64,000 nucleotides of DNA from Jaapia argillacea MUCL 33604 (lineage: Eukaryota > Basidiomycota > Agaricomycetes > Jaapiales > Jaapiaceae). Positions 1-12,700 of this stretch are shown here, in pieces (position 1 is the stretch's first letter; each line of letters opens with the position of its first letter). The stretch covers positions 3,144,638 through 3,208,637 of the forward strand of contig KL197709.1 of assembly GCA_000697665.1 (NCBI GenBank), given 5' to 3'. Both the position numbers and the translations under genes were made by a program. The notes under the pieces were generated by a model. It worked only from the letters and a program-made list of their open reading frames with translations, was not told where the DNA came from and did not search any database.

Positions 1-33
1 CCCCCGTGGTTGCCACGGGTCCCGACACTCGTC
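1..33. repeat. 33-bp direct repeat, copy 1
   Basis: A 33-bp GC-rich block starting CCCCCGTGGTTGCCA at the window edge recurs at 1449-1481 with one substitution seen (CACGGG versus CATGGG). The flanks of the two copies differ. They may bound, or belong to, a dispersed repeat that extends left of the window. Confidence 0.75.
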
Positions 34-289
34 CTAATATATGAAGGGAAGGATGTCACGTGAACACGTGATTTTACCTAAGCTTTAGTCAGCCCCTACG
101 AGAGGGCGGAAAATTGCTGTTTTGGGGCCCCTCGGAAATTTCCGGGTCTCACATCCACGATGGGTCTCGCACGTCCACGAGGTCTATGGGTGGCTGGCCA
201 GGAATTCCATGGTTGCCTCGAGTTCTGAGCCCTCCTGCATGAGTTTTCAAGGGGAATTACTTTGGATCACCTCTTCACCCAAAATCCTC

Positions 290-340
290 AAATAAACCCC
301 AAATAAACCGAAATAAACCGAAATAAATCGAAATAAATTC
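290..340. repeat. AAATAAACCG decamer tandem repeat
   Basis: Five successive units of about 10 bp with consensus AAATAAAYCG are visible. Related AAATAAATTCAGA strings recur at about 482-516, 630-660 and 755-790, so the first 800 bp is loosely built from one AT-rich motif. I see no coding potential. Confidence 0.7.
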
Positions 341-1002
341 AGAGAAAAATTCAGCTGCAGTTCTATGTTTTTTTGGAGTGGCCAAACCAAGTGGGAGAAG
401 TTTGCAAGTCATGGGATGTGTTTTGGGGACAAATTCCATTCTTCTTCCTGTTTTCAAGTCTCTCACAGCTCAACAGTAACCTGAATAAATCAAAAGAAAT
501 TGAAATAAATTCAGAGGAAATTCCAAAGACAGTTCTGGGTGGTTTGGAGGGACGGCATCAAGTTTGGGGCTTTTTGCAAGAAATGGGGTGAGTTTTGGAC
601 ATCAAATTTTGCTTTTGCTCTACTGTGGACCCAAATAAATTCAGACAAATTCAGGGAAAATACCAGAGCCTTTTCTCAGTGGTTTGGAGGATCGAGGTGA
701 GTTCTACCATGATATGCTGCTTCTTCTTTTCCATTTTGAAGCTCAGAGAGACAACGATAAATTCAGAGAAATTTAGAGAAATTTTCAGGACCAGCACAGT
801 CTTTGGACATATCTGAGCAACCTGAACGCAAGAGGTTCTACAGTGAATGTCTCCTTTTCGCCCATTTGAAGCCTAACAAACCATCAGTAGGTTGCAGTAA
901 ATTGAGAGGAAATAACTGGGGTAGCTTTCTATGGGTTTTGAGCCATGTCACATATTCACTCAATATATAGAGACAAAGCACCTGGAATGATACTTACCAC
1001 AT

Positions 1003-1050
1003 AGATGTGCGACTTTGCGAGCCTTGGCGAGCAATGGAGCACTTGCACTA
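1003..1050. repeat. ~48-bp imperfect direct repeat, copy 1
   Basis: The block around GTGCGACTTTGC followed by GAGCAATGGAGC and TTGCACT recurs at about 1194-1240 with a few changes. It is part of the AT-rich repeat tract at 1-1750, where I see no gene. Confidence 0.6.
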
Positions 1051-1193
1051 CACATAGACTGCCATAAAAAACCCATCCACCAGTCAGAACTAATGGAGAA
1101 AATTAGGTTGAGAGATTAAAATGTGTTTCTAAATTCCCAAGTATAATGAGAGTGAGTGTCTGGGAAATTTCCGATCAAATAATACTAATATAC

Positions 1194-1240
1194 AGACGTG
1201 CGACTTTGCAAGCGTTAGTGAGCAATGGAGCTTCTGCACT
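1194..1240. repeat. ~48-bp imperfect direct repeat, copy 2
   Basis: Second copy of the block at 1003-1050, again containing GTGCGACTTTGC and GAGCAATGGAGC. Spacing between copies is about 190 bp. Confidence 0.6.
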
Positions 1241-1448
1241 GAAAAGCACAACTTTAAAGCTTTGACAAAGAAGGAAACTCCCCAATTGTTCTCAACTCTT
1301 CAGATTTTCTGAGCCTCTGAAAGTCATGAAAAATCTGAGATTGTGCCACTTTGGTCAAAATCATACAGCATCTGTTTTCCCTTTAAGCATCACACTTCCA
1401 GCTAATACTAAACATTGCACTCCCAACTAAGATGAAGCATTGTGTCAC

Positions 1449-1481
1449 CCCCCGTGGTTGCCATGGGTCCCGACACTCGTC
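1449..1481. repeat. 33-bp direct repeat, copy 2
   Basis: Second copy of the block at 1-33. The 1.4 kb between the copies contains only short open frames and AT-rich repeat fragments. Confidence 0.75.
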
Positions 1482-1789
1482 AAAGATGTGTTTGAGGGAG
1501 TGATACTGATTTGCTGACAAATAATTTCCTAATAAGGCATTTCCGCCTTAATTTATGGCTGTTTGTCCCAAGGAGTGCCACAGCTGCTCATCGACCTTGA
1601 CGGTCTGCAGGGCTGTTGCGCACCGCACAGGATGCAGACAGGTTTGAAAAAATTTGAGAGACACAATTGCATGTAATATATTGGATCTATACAATTAGAT
1701 TGGACCTTGTGTACCAGGAAACTCTGACAGGGACCGATCTATGAAAAGTGTCCCAAGGACTGCTTGAGCACTGTATAGAGTTCATCATC

Positions 1790-3195
1790 ATCATCATCTC
1801 ACTCGACACCCTCACCAATCCTTCACCTTCCCCCCGAGCTTCTATCAGAAGTCTTCATGGGTTGTCTAAACTACGAGGTTCCGCCGTCGGCATTATACCC
1901 GCAACCTTTCGTCCTTTCGGGGATCTGCAGTTACTGGAGAAATGTGGCTTTGTCTACCTACCCCCCACGCTCTGGGCTAATATCCATTTCGGCGCGCCGG
2001 GACCTCCAAGTGCCGATCGCTCAGGGCACATTAGGACGGGGATATTCTTGATCAATGATACGCTCAGCTCCAAAGGGATAGACTGGCGCGGGTGCCCAAG
2101 CGCGCCTCGTGGATATTCTCATCCCACACGTCCATCGTTACAGACATGTACGACTCATCAGACCCGAGTTATGGGACATGAGGCCACTTTTCCATGTCAT
2201 GGCGGATCATTCCCCTTTACTTCGATCCTTCTCCGTCCCCTCGTTCTCCAGAGTCGAGGACCCATCGCAATATCCGGCTCTGAAGGGCATTGAGAGCTTC
2301 CGAGCTCCCAATCTACGACAGCTCATTTTAGCTGAGTCATGGCACCCATCCATTTTACCATTTCCATCGTCACGTTTGACAAACATTCACATCGGAGACT
2401 CCATTGAAGATGTTCGAGCCAAGTTGAAGCTCACATCTTGTTTCGACATCTTACGACAATGTGTCGAGCTCACCCATTGTCGACTCTATGTGGATGACCC
2501 CGACGACTCGCGGCCGCCGACAACGTTCAACGCAGACCCGATCGTATTGCCCCAGCTTCGCTTTTTCCAGTTGAATTGGAGTTACCATGATTCCCTCCTC
2601 ATCGAACGCCTTGTCGCTCCGAAGTTGAAGGAGCTCAGGTATGAGCCTCCATATTTTTCGGACATGTAGAGGTGCCCTTTCGTACTGCGCGCCTTTCAAA
2701 CATGCCTTCAGCAATCACGGTGCCAGATCGAAAGCCTATCCGGAAATCTTTGCCTTGCATCTTTGGAGGACATCACTGGTTGTCTCCAACTTCTTCCTTC
2801 CGTCACTAATCTCCATGTCGAGATATACTACCACGAGGGATCATGGGATCCAGCGCTACCCCTCTTCGAAGCCCTATGTCATTCACGTTCCTCCGATGGT
2901 GACATTGGCCTCAGCCCCAGACTGAGAAAGATCTACATCTCCGCTACAATCATAGACAAGGGATATTCAGCCGATCTCTCCGATATCCAAGCGTCCCTTG
3001 TGGATAGGATAGCATCCAGAGCCTCTCCTCCCTCTTCCCAGTTAGCAGGTGACAACACTGCGAACTCCACTTCCCCTGGTCTCAAATATCCGCATCCATT
3101 CAAAGGCTCTCAGTACAGGTTTTTCTGAATACGTAAATTGTCGTCTCCATCACCGTATCGCTGAAGGCCTTCGACTGGACCAGCGTCACTCCTAG
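1790..3195 (+). pseudogene. Decayed F-box gene
   Basis: Conceptual translation aligns along its length with the intact F-box protein encoded just downstream (to 5310). It retains the F-box core HLPPELLSEVFMGCL (about 1824-1870), the W-R-N-V-A-L-S element, a middle region with ILRQCVELTHCRLY and RLVAPKLKELRYEPPYF, and a C-terminal AEGLRLD tail ending at a TAG at 3193-3195. Reading it requires frame changes near 1965, near 2100 and between about 3040 and 3110. There is also an in-frame TAG at 2667-2669, where the intact paralogue reads through. A shared origin with the neighbour by tandem duplication followed by decay is the simplest reading. Confidence 0.8.
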
Positions 3196-3600
3196 ACTGT
3201 AGTACTGTATTGTAGAGGTGATCCTCGTTTTGAAATATTAGTTCTCTTGAGTTTGCATGCCCTTCAAGTTCTCCTTACCATCATTATGCTTCGATGACCT
3301 TGCCCTCTCGAGGCGCTGAGGGTAGCAAATCACGGCCGAACGGAATTCGAGTCACCCGAGACCCCGACTCGGAAGCTCCCAGTGCATTCCCCGACCAACA
3401 TCATCATCAATATCCACATTCTACTCTTGGTCTCTACCCTCCTGCACCCTCAGTTGGCAGGCTGTCTATATATTCAGAACCCAGTCGGCCCTAGTGTAAT
3501 CCGTCATAATTCAGTGGAACCGCGAGTCTAACTACCGTCAGGCTCGTGCCATTGGGTTTAGGGATACGTCTACTCATCTCCTCTTGCTGTATACCCCAGG
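3196..3600. other. Intergenic gap between F-box copies
   Basis: About 400 bp between the decayed F-box copy and the next one. Short open frames at 3294-3494 and 3546-3755 show no recognisable family. A possible upstream exon of the next F-box gene lies at its right edge (about 3600-3755). Confidence 0.4.
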
Positions 3601-3839
3601 CGATACTGTATCAACCGGCGACCCTACGACCAGCACCGAGCGGCAACGATAGCAAACGATTTCGAGCCGCACATATCTTTGTCCAGCTTAGAAGATCCAG
3701 TCGCCTTCGATTATCTGCTCGCTGTTCTGGAAGCAGGTTATGGCCCCCGGAGGAAGTAAGTGATGGGATGTGTTCCTCCTGACCGACACTGACGGGACTG
3801 TTTAGGCGGAGAATCATTACTCGATGTCGAGGTCAACAG

Positions 3840-5310
3840 TGGTGGCACGGATGGGTCCGCCTGCGACGCCGAGGTATCTGATTTGAAGAAGCAAATACAA
3901 ACACTGTGCGTTGAACAAAGAGCCTCCCGCTGCGATGCAATATATACCGAGACAACCGTCCCGCCAATCCACCGCCTTCCCCCAGAGCTTTTGACCGAAG
4001 TCTTCGTGAATTGTTTAGACGACGAGGGCTTTCCGCAGCCCTTTTTGCTCTGTGGGGTTTGCAGGTATTGGTGGAACGTTACATTGGGGGTACCGAGACT
4101 CTGGTCAAGAATATATTTGGCGCCGGATTTTCCAAGCGATGAACGATTAGCTCTCATCAAAGCACATGTGCAGATCCTCCTTACCCGCTCTGTCGCGGCT
4201 CCTCTATCACTTCATATCGACTGGAGCAAGTGCTCAAGTACATCCATCCTCGACCTATTTCTGCCGCACGTCCATCGCTTCAGACACGTAACGCTTTACG
4301 ACCCTGCGTCGGATGATATGGGCCCCCTTATTCGAGCTATCGCCGATCACTCCCCTATGCTGGAATCATTCGCCATCCCTTCATTCGATTTAGAGGACAT
4401 CTTCTCCGACATTAAAGCCTTCCGAACTCCTAATCTGCGGGAACTGACTTTGGCTGATTGTTGGCACCCTTCCACCTTAACTTTCCCCTGGTCGCATCTG
4501 ACTCATCTTCGCCTCGGAGACGTGGAAGAGGATACTCGAGCTCAACTATCGCTCATATCATGTATCGAAATTCTTCGACAATGTGCTGAGCTTACGCACT
4601 GCTGGCTCTACCTCGATGACACCGACAACTCTCTTCCGGTTCCGACCGTCAGCACCACGCCGATCGTGCTCCCAGAGCTCCGTTTTCTGTTTTTAGATTG
4701 GAGTTACCGTGATCATATCCTTCTTGAGCGCCTTGTCGCCCCGAAGTTGGTCGATTTCACCTATGGGCCACCATATTTCCCAGAATCCGAAAGGTGCCCC
4801 ATTGCACTCCGTGCCATTGAGACTTGCTTCACCCAATCTCAATGCACCCTCGAGAGCCTTGCCCTGGATCTTTGGCTTGTACCTTTCGACGATATCATCA
4901 GTATACTCCAACTTTTACCCTCTCTTATCAGCCTCCATCTCGAGCTCTACTATCAATTCGACGCCTGGATCCCAGGAGAGGAGCTACTCAACGCCCTCTG
5001 GGGTCTACATACTCCTCGTCTAGGCATCCTCCTTCTGCCGAGATTGCGGAAGTTATCCATCAATACCTTCTGCATCAATGGCACTTCCGACTTTTCGAGC
5101 TTGCAAGAATCTTTTGCGAACATGATAGCTTCACGCTGTTCGATTCCACCTTCGAAGCCAGAGGAACGCGGTACCCTGCAGCCTTCTACTTCTCTCACAC
5201 ACGTCGCTATCACATCCGAGGCCTTCAGTGCGGAGTGTTGTGAATACCTCAGGTCTCGCCTGAGTCTACACATCGCTGCAGGTCTTGAATTAGACCTGCC
5301 AATAACTTGA
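3840..5310 (+). CDS. F-box domain protein with LRR-like C-terminal region
   Basis: Probable SCF ubiquitin-ligase substrate receptor: the F-box would bind Skp1 and the C-terminal part would recognise a target. An open frame from about 3841 to the TGA at 5308-5310 encodes the F-box core IHRLPPELLTEVFVNCLDD, then a C-x-Y-W-W-N-V element (normally W-R-x-V) and LWSRIYLAPD. About 400 residues of Leu-rich sequence with regularly spaced LTHLRL-type strands follow. No ATG lies in frame before about residue 160, so a 5' exon must exist. A frame-compatible intron is 3756-3839 (GTAAGT...ACAG), joining an upstream exon that encodes YLLAVLEAGYGP, but its own ATG was not found. The 5' end is therefore unresolved and the copy could be 5'-broken. 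It lies beside a decayed close relative. Confidence 0.75.
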
Positions 5311-5453
5311 TATACCGGCTCCTGGAGTCTCCACTGTCCCACAGGCGGCAAGAGAACTACGTTAACTGGGACACTATCTATCGATGAAGTGCCACAGGGC
5401 AGAGTGTGTACATAACAACGCCCATGAGCGGGAACCAGAGTACCCATGGCCTG

Positions 5454-5853
5454 TCAGGTTGCGTTCTTGACCTGGAGTTCAAGCCCGTTGGCGATACAGT
5501 AGTGGGGACGGATAGTCAGGTACGAGAACGTGGCTTCGGTTGTGTTCAGTGATCTGCTAGGGTAAATGTGGATTCGACGCAGCCTTGACGGACTCCCCGG
5601 AGCGAGATCTGCCCTGCCCTCGCAGAGGCACCTCGACTCGATTACATCGGCGAGCAATCCTTGCACGGAAGCGTCGATTACTTCTACGATCAGACTCTCG
5701 AAGCAGGGGAGGAAAGCATGTGTTGGGCCTGAAACGGCTGCCGAGAGGATAGATTTGATGAGATCACGCCGTCCTGCCTGGATGGCTACGACCTCTTGTA
5801 GATCACGAATACAAGCCTCAATATTTCGAGTTCTGTTCTATGATAGAGAGACT
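5454..5853 (-). pseudogene. Antisense F-box 3' fragment
   Basis: On the minus strand an uninterrupted frame ends at a TGA (5454-5456). It reads ...CFESLIVEVIDAS, then DVIESRCL, LRRIHIYPSRSLN and CIANGLELQV. This matches the C-terminal arrangement of the other F-box proteins here (M-I-x-S-R-C, then L-x-x-x-x-I or Y-P-S-R, then a G-L-E-L tail). No F-box or N-terminal part is visible. Upstream on the minus strand a stop and a possible acceptor (ATCATAG) precede it, then the RSA3-like start on the other strand. I read it as a truncated 3' end left by a rearrangement. A short gene of unknown function is the alternative. Confidence 0.5.
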
Positions 5854-5925
5854 TCTTTGAAGATCGACCCATTTGATGCGCTTGTTTGGATCAGAGGAGG
5901 CGTGACGCGTTATTGTCACATTCAT

Positions 5926-6580
5926 ATGGCACCTCCACCGTCCAAACCACCGACAGCTAGAAAACGCAACAGAAAACGTAGAAGACGCGCTGCATCATCT
6001 TCATCTTCGTCCTCTTCATCATCATCTGATGCCTCATCCGACGAAGCTAGCTCAAAACGCCCAGTTCCTGTAAAACAAGTGATTCGACCTTCACCCGAAT
6101 CATCGGATTCCTCGTCTTCCTCTTCAGAATCAGACTCTGATGAAGAGACACCAGCACGCCCCCAAAATGTTTCAGAATCGGCACCGGTAACCGATCAGAC
6201 GAGAGGAAAGCCGAACGCTCGACGACGTTCACCCTCGGCTTCGCCGCCACCAGCCACCATTCCATCCTTCATCCCTGACAAGGAAGATATTCTTACAGGA
6301 CCTACGTCGCCTAATGAGCAGGTGTTGAAGGAGAGATTCAGGAAATTCTGGATGGCTTCTGTCGCTGACGGGTTTCGAGATGACCTTGAGGAGATTCGCA
6401 AGGTAAGTACTTCCTCTTTATTCGAATGTTGACCTGATTTCTTCATTCAAGGAACCGAACATGACGACATCCCGCCTGGCCTTATTGATCGATTCCCTGG
6501 CATCAGGAGCGGACGTCTTCGCGTCCTCAGAGGAAATGAGGGAGACAAACGAGATGGAGGTGGTTTTGGAACACAGCTAG
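5926..6580 (+). CDS. RSA3: Ribosome assembly protein 3-like (RSA3 family)
   Basis: Likely nucleolar factor for 60S ribosomal subunit assembly. Two exons, 5926-6402 and 6452-6580, are joined across a 49-nt intron (GTAAGT...TTCAAG) in phase 0 and give 201 residues. The N-terminal half is basic (KRNRKRRRRAA) followed by acidic Ser/Asp/Glu runs, as in nucleolar proteins. The C-terminal part resembles the Rsa3 domain: LKERFRKFWMASVADGF, then DLEEIRK, then SRLALLIDSLASGADVF. The ATG at 5926 is the first in a good context. An antisense F-box fragment lies just upstream. The 3' end converges on the ankyrin gene with 161 bp between stops. Assignment rests on the C-terminal motif. Confidence 0.8.
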
Positions 6581-6741
6581 AAATCGCACATGACCGTGAC
6601 CAAGAACCTAAATTGTTATTGCTTGCTGTAGCTGTATCTCAAGCTTTCATATCGTACACATTCGTTCCTACTTTGCTATGGATGCCTATCCCTTCGCTAA
6701 CTCAACTCGAAGATTTCAGCACCGTCATGAAGAACATCCCA

Positions 6742-9700
6742 TCAGTACGTGTCCATGGAAAATGGAGACGTTTGCGGAACCCCATAATACCGACCACTCC
6801 CACCGGCCCACGTACCCAACAAAGTCTTCGACTTCACCTCCTCCTCTTCGTCCATCTCTGCTTCTTCCAGTCCCTCCTCGTCAGCTTTCCATCCCGTCGC
6901 ACGGCTTTGTGGTGCGCGCTTGGCCTTCTGCTCTATGTACCTATCCAAATTCCCTTGAACAGACTTCTGCACGTCGATGACATGGACCAGTTGTCGGATT
7001 CCGGGGAAGGTTGCAACGGCCTCCCGGATATGTTTGAGCGTGGCTGAACGGTCGACTTGGTCGACATAAGGGTCTTGCTGGCCGTAAAGCGCAACTCTTC
7101 GGCCTTGTTGGAATAGGGCCTTTTGCCTTGCGAATAGTGGGGTGGTCGAACCGACTCCGTCCTCGTCGTCATCATCATCATCTCCCTTCACTTGAATGAT
7201 ATCCTTGATGAACTCATCATCGCTTTTCTCACTCTCCCTCTTCCGTTCTCTGGCGAGACGATGCGCCTCCTCCATCCTGTTCACGAATTTGTCCACCTCA
7301 GCCTGTAGTTTCGTTCCTTTGATTAACCTTCCCTCCTCAACAAGACGCCCAATGACTGCCGACAGTTTCGGGACCTCCCTCTCCAAATGATCCAAGTCCC
7401 ACCTCGCAATCTTCCTGTATTTTGCAGACTCGGCGGGGGATTCCTGACCTACTGGTGCGAGAACCGAAGCCTCAGGAAATTGGGTAGGGAACTTTTCCTG
7501 GATGCGGAACAGAAGATCCTGCTGGAAGGCGGTCTCGATCGGAATTTGGCCGACGCCGTTCTCCAAATACAGCGACGCCTTGATAGACTCAAGAGCGAGG
7601 GTACTGTTGTCCATCTCCGAAGAAGCGAGGAGCTGAGTGATTGTGGGATAACCAAGACGGACGGTACAATGCAAAGGAGTACATCCATCATTGTCCAAAG
7701 CGAGAAGCATCCTTGGAGTCTTGGTCGTCAATATGGCTTTGACAGCCTCCTTTCGACCGGTCTTGACAGCCAAATGGAGAGGCTGGTGACTATCATCAGT
7801 ATCTCACAACAGTAAAAAGTGAACAGGATTCATCCTGACCGTGTTCATGCGACCCCGAGATTGTTGAAGGAGTAAGTTTTGGATAACATCCAAGGGTAAC
7901 TTCTTCAAGATATGTTGCAGGAGCTTATCGTGTCCTCGTACGCAGAGAAGATGGAGGATATTCCACCTGTAGGTGCGAGAACGAAGGGTGATCAGTGAGC
8001 AGGATAACGCCACTGGAACGACCGAAAGCGACTGACCCGCGATGATCAATGTCCCATGGAGTAGCTCCTTTGGTCAACAAAAAGTCGACAAGCTTCTTGG
8101 AAGAACCTCGATCGGCGGCGAGCAACAAGGCATTGTACTTTATGAATTTGAATCTGCGCGACGACTGTCAGCTAGCAAGCAAAGGGCGAGTAGTAGTAGT
8201 AAAAAAGGTACTTACGGGGCGTGTAAGGCGGTTCCCATCAGTTTCGGGTTAATCTCGAATAGGGCCTTCACCGCATTTATCTTGTTATAATAGACGGCAG
8301 CAGTCAGGGCAGATTCGTTAAATGGGCTGAGCTTCCAGCCCAGCAGGTCAGCGGTGTCAAGACTGGGGCTACTGATAATCCTGCGGACGACCTGTGCATG
8401 GTCATCACTGCTTGTCGCCGAGTAATACTTGTAGGCGGAGATTGGGCGAGGTCCACTGAGATATTCGAGGACATTGGTTGCACCGGCTAATGCAGCTGAC
8501 CATACCAAGGGCGTAGCATTCGCATTTTGGTCAGCTTGATTGGCGTTTGGATCCCCTTTGCGAGCGAGATCGTTCCTCTTCTTGCCATGAACGTTGAGCC
8601 CGAGATAAATCGTGCGTTTTCGTGTCGATTTCGATTGTTCCACATCAGCGCCATCGTGTTGAGGGCTTGAGGTCACGTTAATCCCATAGCCGGTGCGTCG
8701 GATGAGCTCATCCAACATTTCCGGGCGATCGCTGACAACAACAGGATGTAAGGTCTGGTTTGGGAGGAGAAGTGGTATCGGCTCGGGCAATTGTTTGTGT
8801 AGATCGCAAATATGAACGAAAGCCTCAAAGTCGTTTTCAACGATAGCCTGGTCGAGCACCGAACTGCTGTAAACGCTTTTACCACCGGGGTGAGGAAGGG
8901 ATGCTGTGGTGGATTGCAACATCGTCGAAGGAGGAACCGAACTGCGAACTGCCGACGGTCTCTTGGCAATATCAATGAAATCGAGAACGGCCCCTTCAGT
9001 TTCTGATTCTTCTTCAGAGTCATCCTCCTCGTCATATTCTTCATCGGAGTTATCATGATCTACGTGCGAGGTGTGAGAACAAAATAGAGAAGTCAGGAGA
9101 TCGATGTCAACTCACCAAGAGCGATGTCCCTTGTTTCGAAAGGCACCAGCTTCTCCTCGGGTGGGTGGTATTGAGCAGCGGCAATTACTAGGATCAAACG
9201 AGCGGTATCCCAGTGACGTCCTTTAATAGCGACGAAAAGGGGTGAATAACTTCCAGGGGTCGTGCTGACAGAGATTTCTATGGGGCTCGTCTGGGACTTC
9301 GCGCCAGGTTCGGGGAGGCAAAGCTGCTGGATACGAGCATTATCCCCCGTGAAGGCAGCCTCGTATAGTTCATCATAGAGAGGAACGAGGTGAGCTGGAG
9401 CGTTATGACGCATCCATGAATACTGTCCGTTCTGTAGTAAATAGCCGGGTTCTTCGTCCACAGGCGTCTTACCGCGCCGAATCCTGGTCCTCTTCCCGTC
9501 GGTCGAGGGTGAAACACTTAGGTCATCAGGGAATAGCTCGTCCCAGGTTTTGGCCCCATTCGAGAGGAGAAGGCTTTCTAACGAAGTCAGGTAGTCCTTG
9601 AAGTCGGAAACATTCTGCTTCTCGTCCTCCATAGCACCTGCGTTGGGGACATTGGCTTGCAGCTCCACCTTCGCCTGAATATCTGCGGTCTGCTTCTTCA

Positions 9701-12700
9701 ACAGTTCGAATTGTCCTTTCCACGTCATTGGAGTGTCGGGCGCTGCATCCGTCTCCTCGCTCTCTTCAGGCAAGGGCGTTTCGGGAGACACCAACACCAA
9801 TGCTTGGCGAGTCCAGTCAAGGATCGTGGAATGATATTCCTTCGAATACTTCATACCCAGTGCCCTTTTGAGCGGCGGGCTCGAAGCCGCACCCAGTGCA
9901 GCCAGAAGGCATGCCAGCTCGTCGCGCTGAGCCACCGACACCTCCATAGGCGTCGTGACAACGGAGGCGTAGTCGTTTCCAATGCTACTGCGACGATATG
10001 GCGGGCTGGGGAATGTATCAGTAGATGTCGCTGGGAGAAGGGTTGAATAACTCCCTACCTCATTTCCAGCGCACGGGTAATGTCTTCGTCGCTCAGGGCC
10101 AGCTTTGCCCCATGTGCAAGTAACAACACTGTCATCCCATAGTCTTTCTTCTCAAGAGCCGCGAGAAGAGGGTGGAGGAAGGTGTTGTAATTGGCGAAAT
10201 TCAGAACGGCTTTCGCATTAGGATCGGAGCGAAGAAGGGTGGATACCAGCTTCCAATCTCCAGAAGATACAAATCGTTGGAATATCGTGTTCATCCCATC
10301 GTCAGCGACTGACGAAGACGCGCCTGCGGATAGGAGCCTTTCCATCATCCGACCGGCAAGCGCCACGTCCTCGGTCAACATGGCGACACCCAAGGCGTTC
10401 AATCCAGTCGATCCCCACCCATCCACCTTCGTCACGAGCTTGACGTCTGCCCCGGCGGCCAGAAGCGCATCCACAGCGGGGAGGGACCCAGCGATGACAG
10501 CATATTGTAGTGGGGTGAGCGCAAAGTCCCAGTCTGGTAAATTGACATCGAAGACGTCTGGTAGGTCGTCCGAGTCTTCAGGGATGTCCGCATCCTGAGT
10601 AGGTCCAGTGTCAGCCTTCAATTCGCCCTTGCCCTTCTTCTCGTCTGTGATTTCTGACCAATCATCCTCACTCGCTTCTTCCTCATTCTTGTCCTGTTCA
10701 CCCTCTTCGTCTTTCTCAGCTTGAGCTTTCTCGAGCTGAACCCTGTCGAATTCTTCCTTGTTGATCGCACTGCGGTCCAGTAGCTTCCGAAGAATGATGG
10801 GGAGGTCAAGTTGAGCGACTAAGTGCAGCGCAGTTCTACCATCCACCAATCGAGCAGTCATCCGAGCTCCTCCGTCGATAAGATCGCCCGCGATTTCGGA
10901 TGCCTTGGCAAGGATCGCGACATGCAATGGAGTGCGACCGACGTGGTCTCTTCTGTTGACATCGATTCCTTCCTTGATCATCGAAATAACGGTAGCACGA
11001 TCTTGAGTAGTAATGGCCTTGAAGAATTTTTCCGTTTGGCCAATATAAGCCTGCTCGCTCCACTCGCCAACGTCGATAGGGTTGAAGCTTCCGGTCATGC
11101 TTTGTCTTCCAGGATCCTCCAGCATGAAGCTGAAACATGGGTCAGTATATGAGATGGCGACCACAGAAAGTACACCTACTCAATACGGCCGCGGACATTA
11201 GCCTTGTCTTCTTCCTCTTGCAACTTCTTTTCTTCGTCATCCAGGGGCTCGGGACAATGCTGTCAACAATAATGAGTGAGATCGCACAAAGTGGTGAACA
11301 AGCGGGTTGTACCTCGCAACAGTCTTCTACACACTCTTCCATCGTGCCAAAGAAAGCAGGATGACGATGCAAGCGCCTTCCCTTGTTCTTCGGATTGAAT
11401 GTAGCTGAAGAACTGGATGTCAGAGATCAAAGGAATAATCCAAGAACAACATTGCTCACAATTCATCCCAAGATCCTGGTATTCAGGTGAATTCTGAAGG
11501 ATTCGCAGATACAAGATAGAGGACTAACCGTTTGGTACACCAATTTTTCAATCCTCCTAGCATTCCATCCTGGCCCATAAGGAATATGCAACTGAGCCAC
11601 ATCGTAGTCGTTCATTTCCATGCCTCCGATAGCAGTGTCAGCTTTCAAATCTCCCTTGTACTTGCGTTGACGCTTCATGGCACGACGTGACAAATTTGGC
11701 CGGCCACGGATGGTACGTCGAGACTCCAGATACGATGTACGGGCTTCGGCATCATTGAGCTTCTCCAAGACCAACAATCTCGCCAAACCTTCAATACGAG
11801 CAACAGACCGTTCAAAGATCTGAGGGAGGAAGCTTAATGACAGAGTTCTACTCGTGACAGAGGTCAGTGCACGTACCGTTGGATCGACGTCATCGCGTCG
11901 AAGGCCCGGGACATATACCTCGAAATCTCGAGCTGAGTACTTTGCGAGTCGAACTTCATAAGAAGGTGAACGTCTGGTAACATCGACTGTGTTACACTGT
12001 CGCATCATTGCGATGATAGACCGCGGATTGGCCCATACTCGGTCACCTAGATGATTGTAAGGGATGAGTTGGTGTGAATGTTATCGAATAACGAACCATC
12101 ATAGGCGCAGCAGGGTGCATCGACGTCGAAGCCTGCCAATATTTCTGCGGGAGACTTGTACAGACGGAGAACAATCTGGACGGAGCGGTACGGATATTGG
12201 GCTGAAATCATATGATCCATCAACTGCTGAAAGAGTGACATAGGCGAGAAGAGCCTCACAGTGAATTGAAATAGCATGCTTGGTGCGGACGCAAGTCACA
12301 TCCCAGGGAACGGAATCCCTCACAGCCTCATAAATGGAGTTGATCTTGACCTCGGCCTGAAACCAAATGTGAGGCCATATTTCGCAAAGACGATATAGGA
12401 ACCCACCTGCTCTGGAGTGAGGCCCCAGATGAACAAATCAACGTCCGAGGTGGGATATGCTCCAGAATGGAACCACTTTCTCATCGCACGCTTGGAGACT
12501 TTGGCATGTTCAGGAAGGGGAGCGAGACAAGCTTGAACGGCGCCTCCAGCTGCAATGACGTTGTTCCAATCGACAAGCTGAGATAGAGAACCTTCGGAAA
12601 AGATGGCCCAGTTCTTCTTGAAATCGTCGAGGCTGGTAACCATGGACGGTTCTCCTTCCTTGCGCCTTCGGGCCTCAGTCAACGGCATGATGTACTTGGC

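Noticed and set aside
373-816. Short open frames in the first kilobase
   Set aside because: They lie in repeat-like AT-rich DNA, overlap the AAATAAATTCAGA motif copies and show no family similarity.
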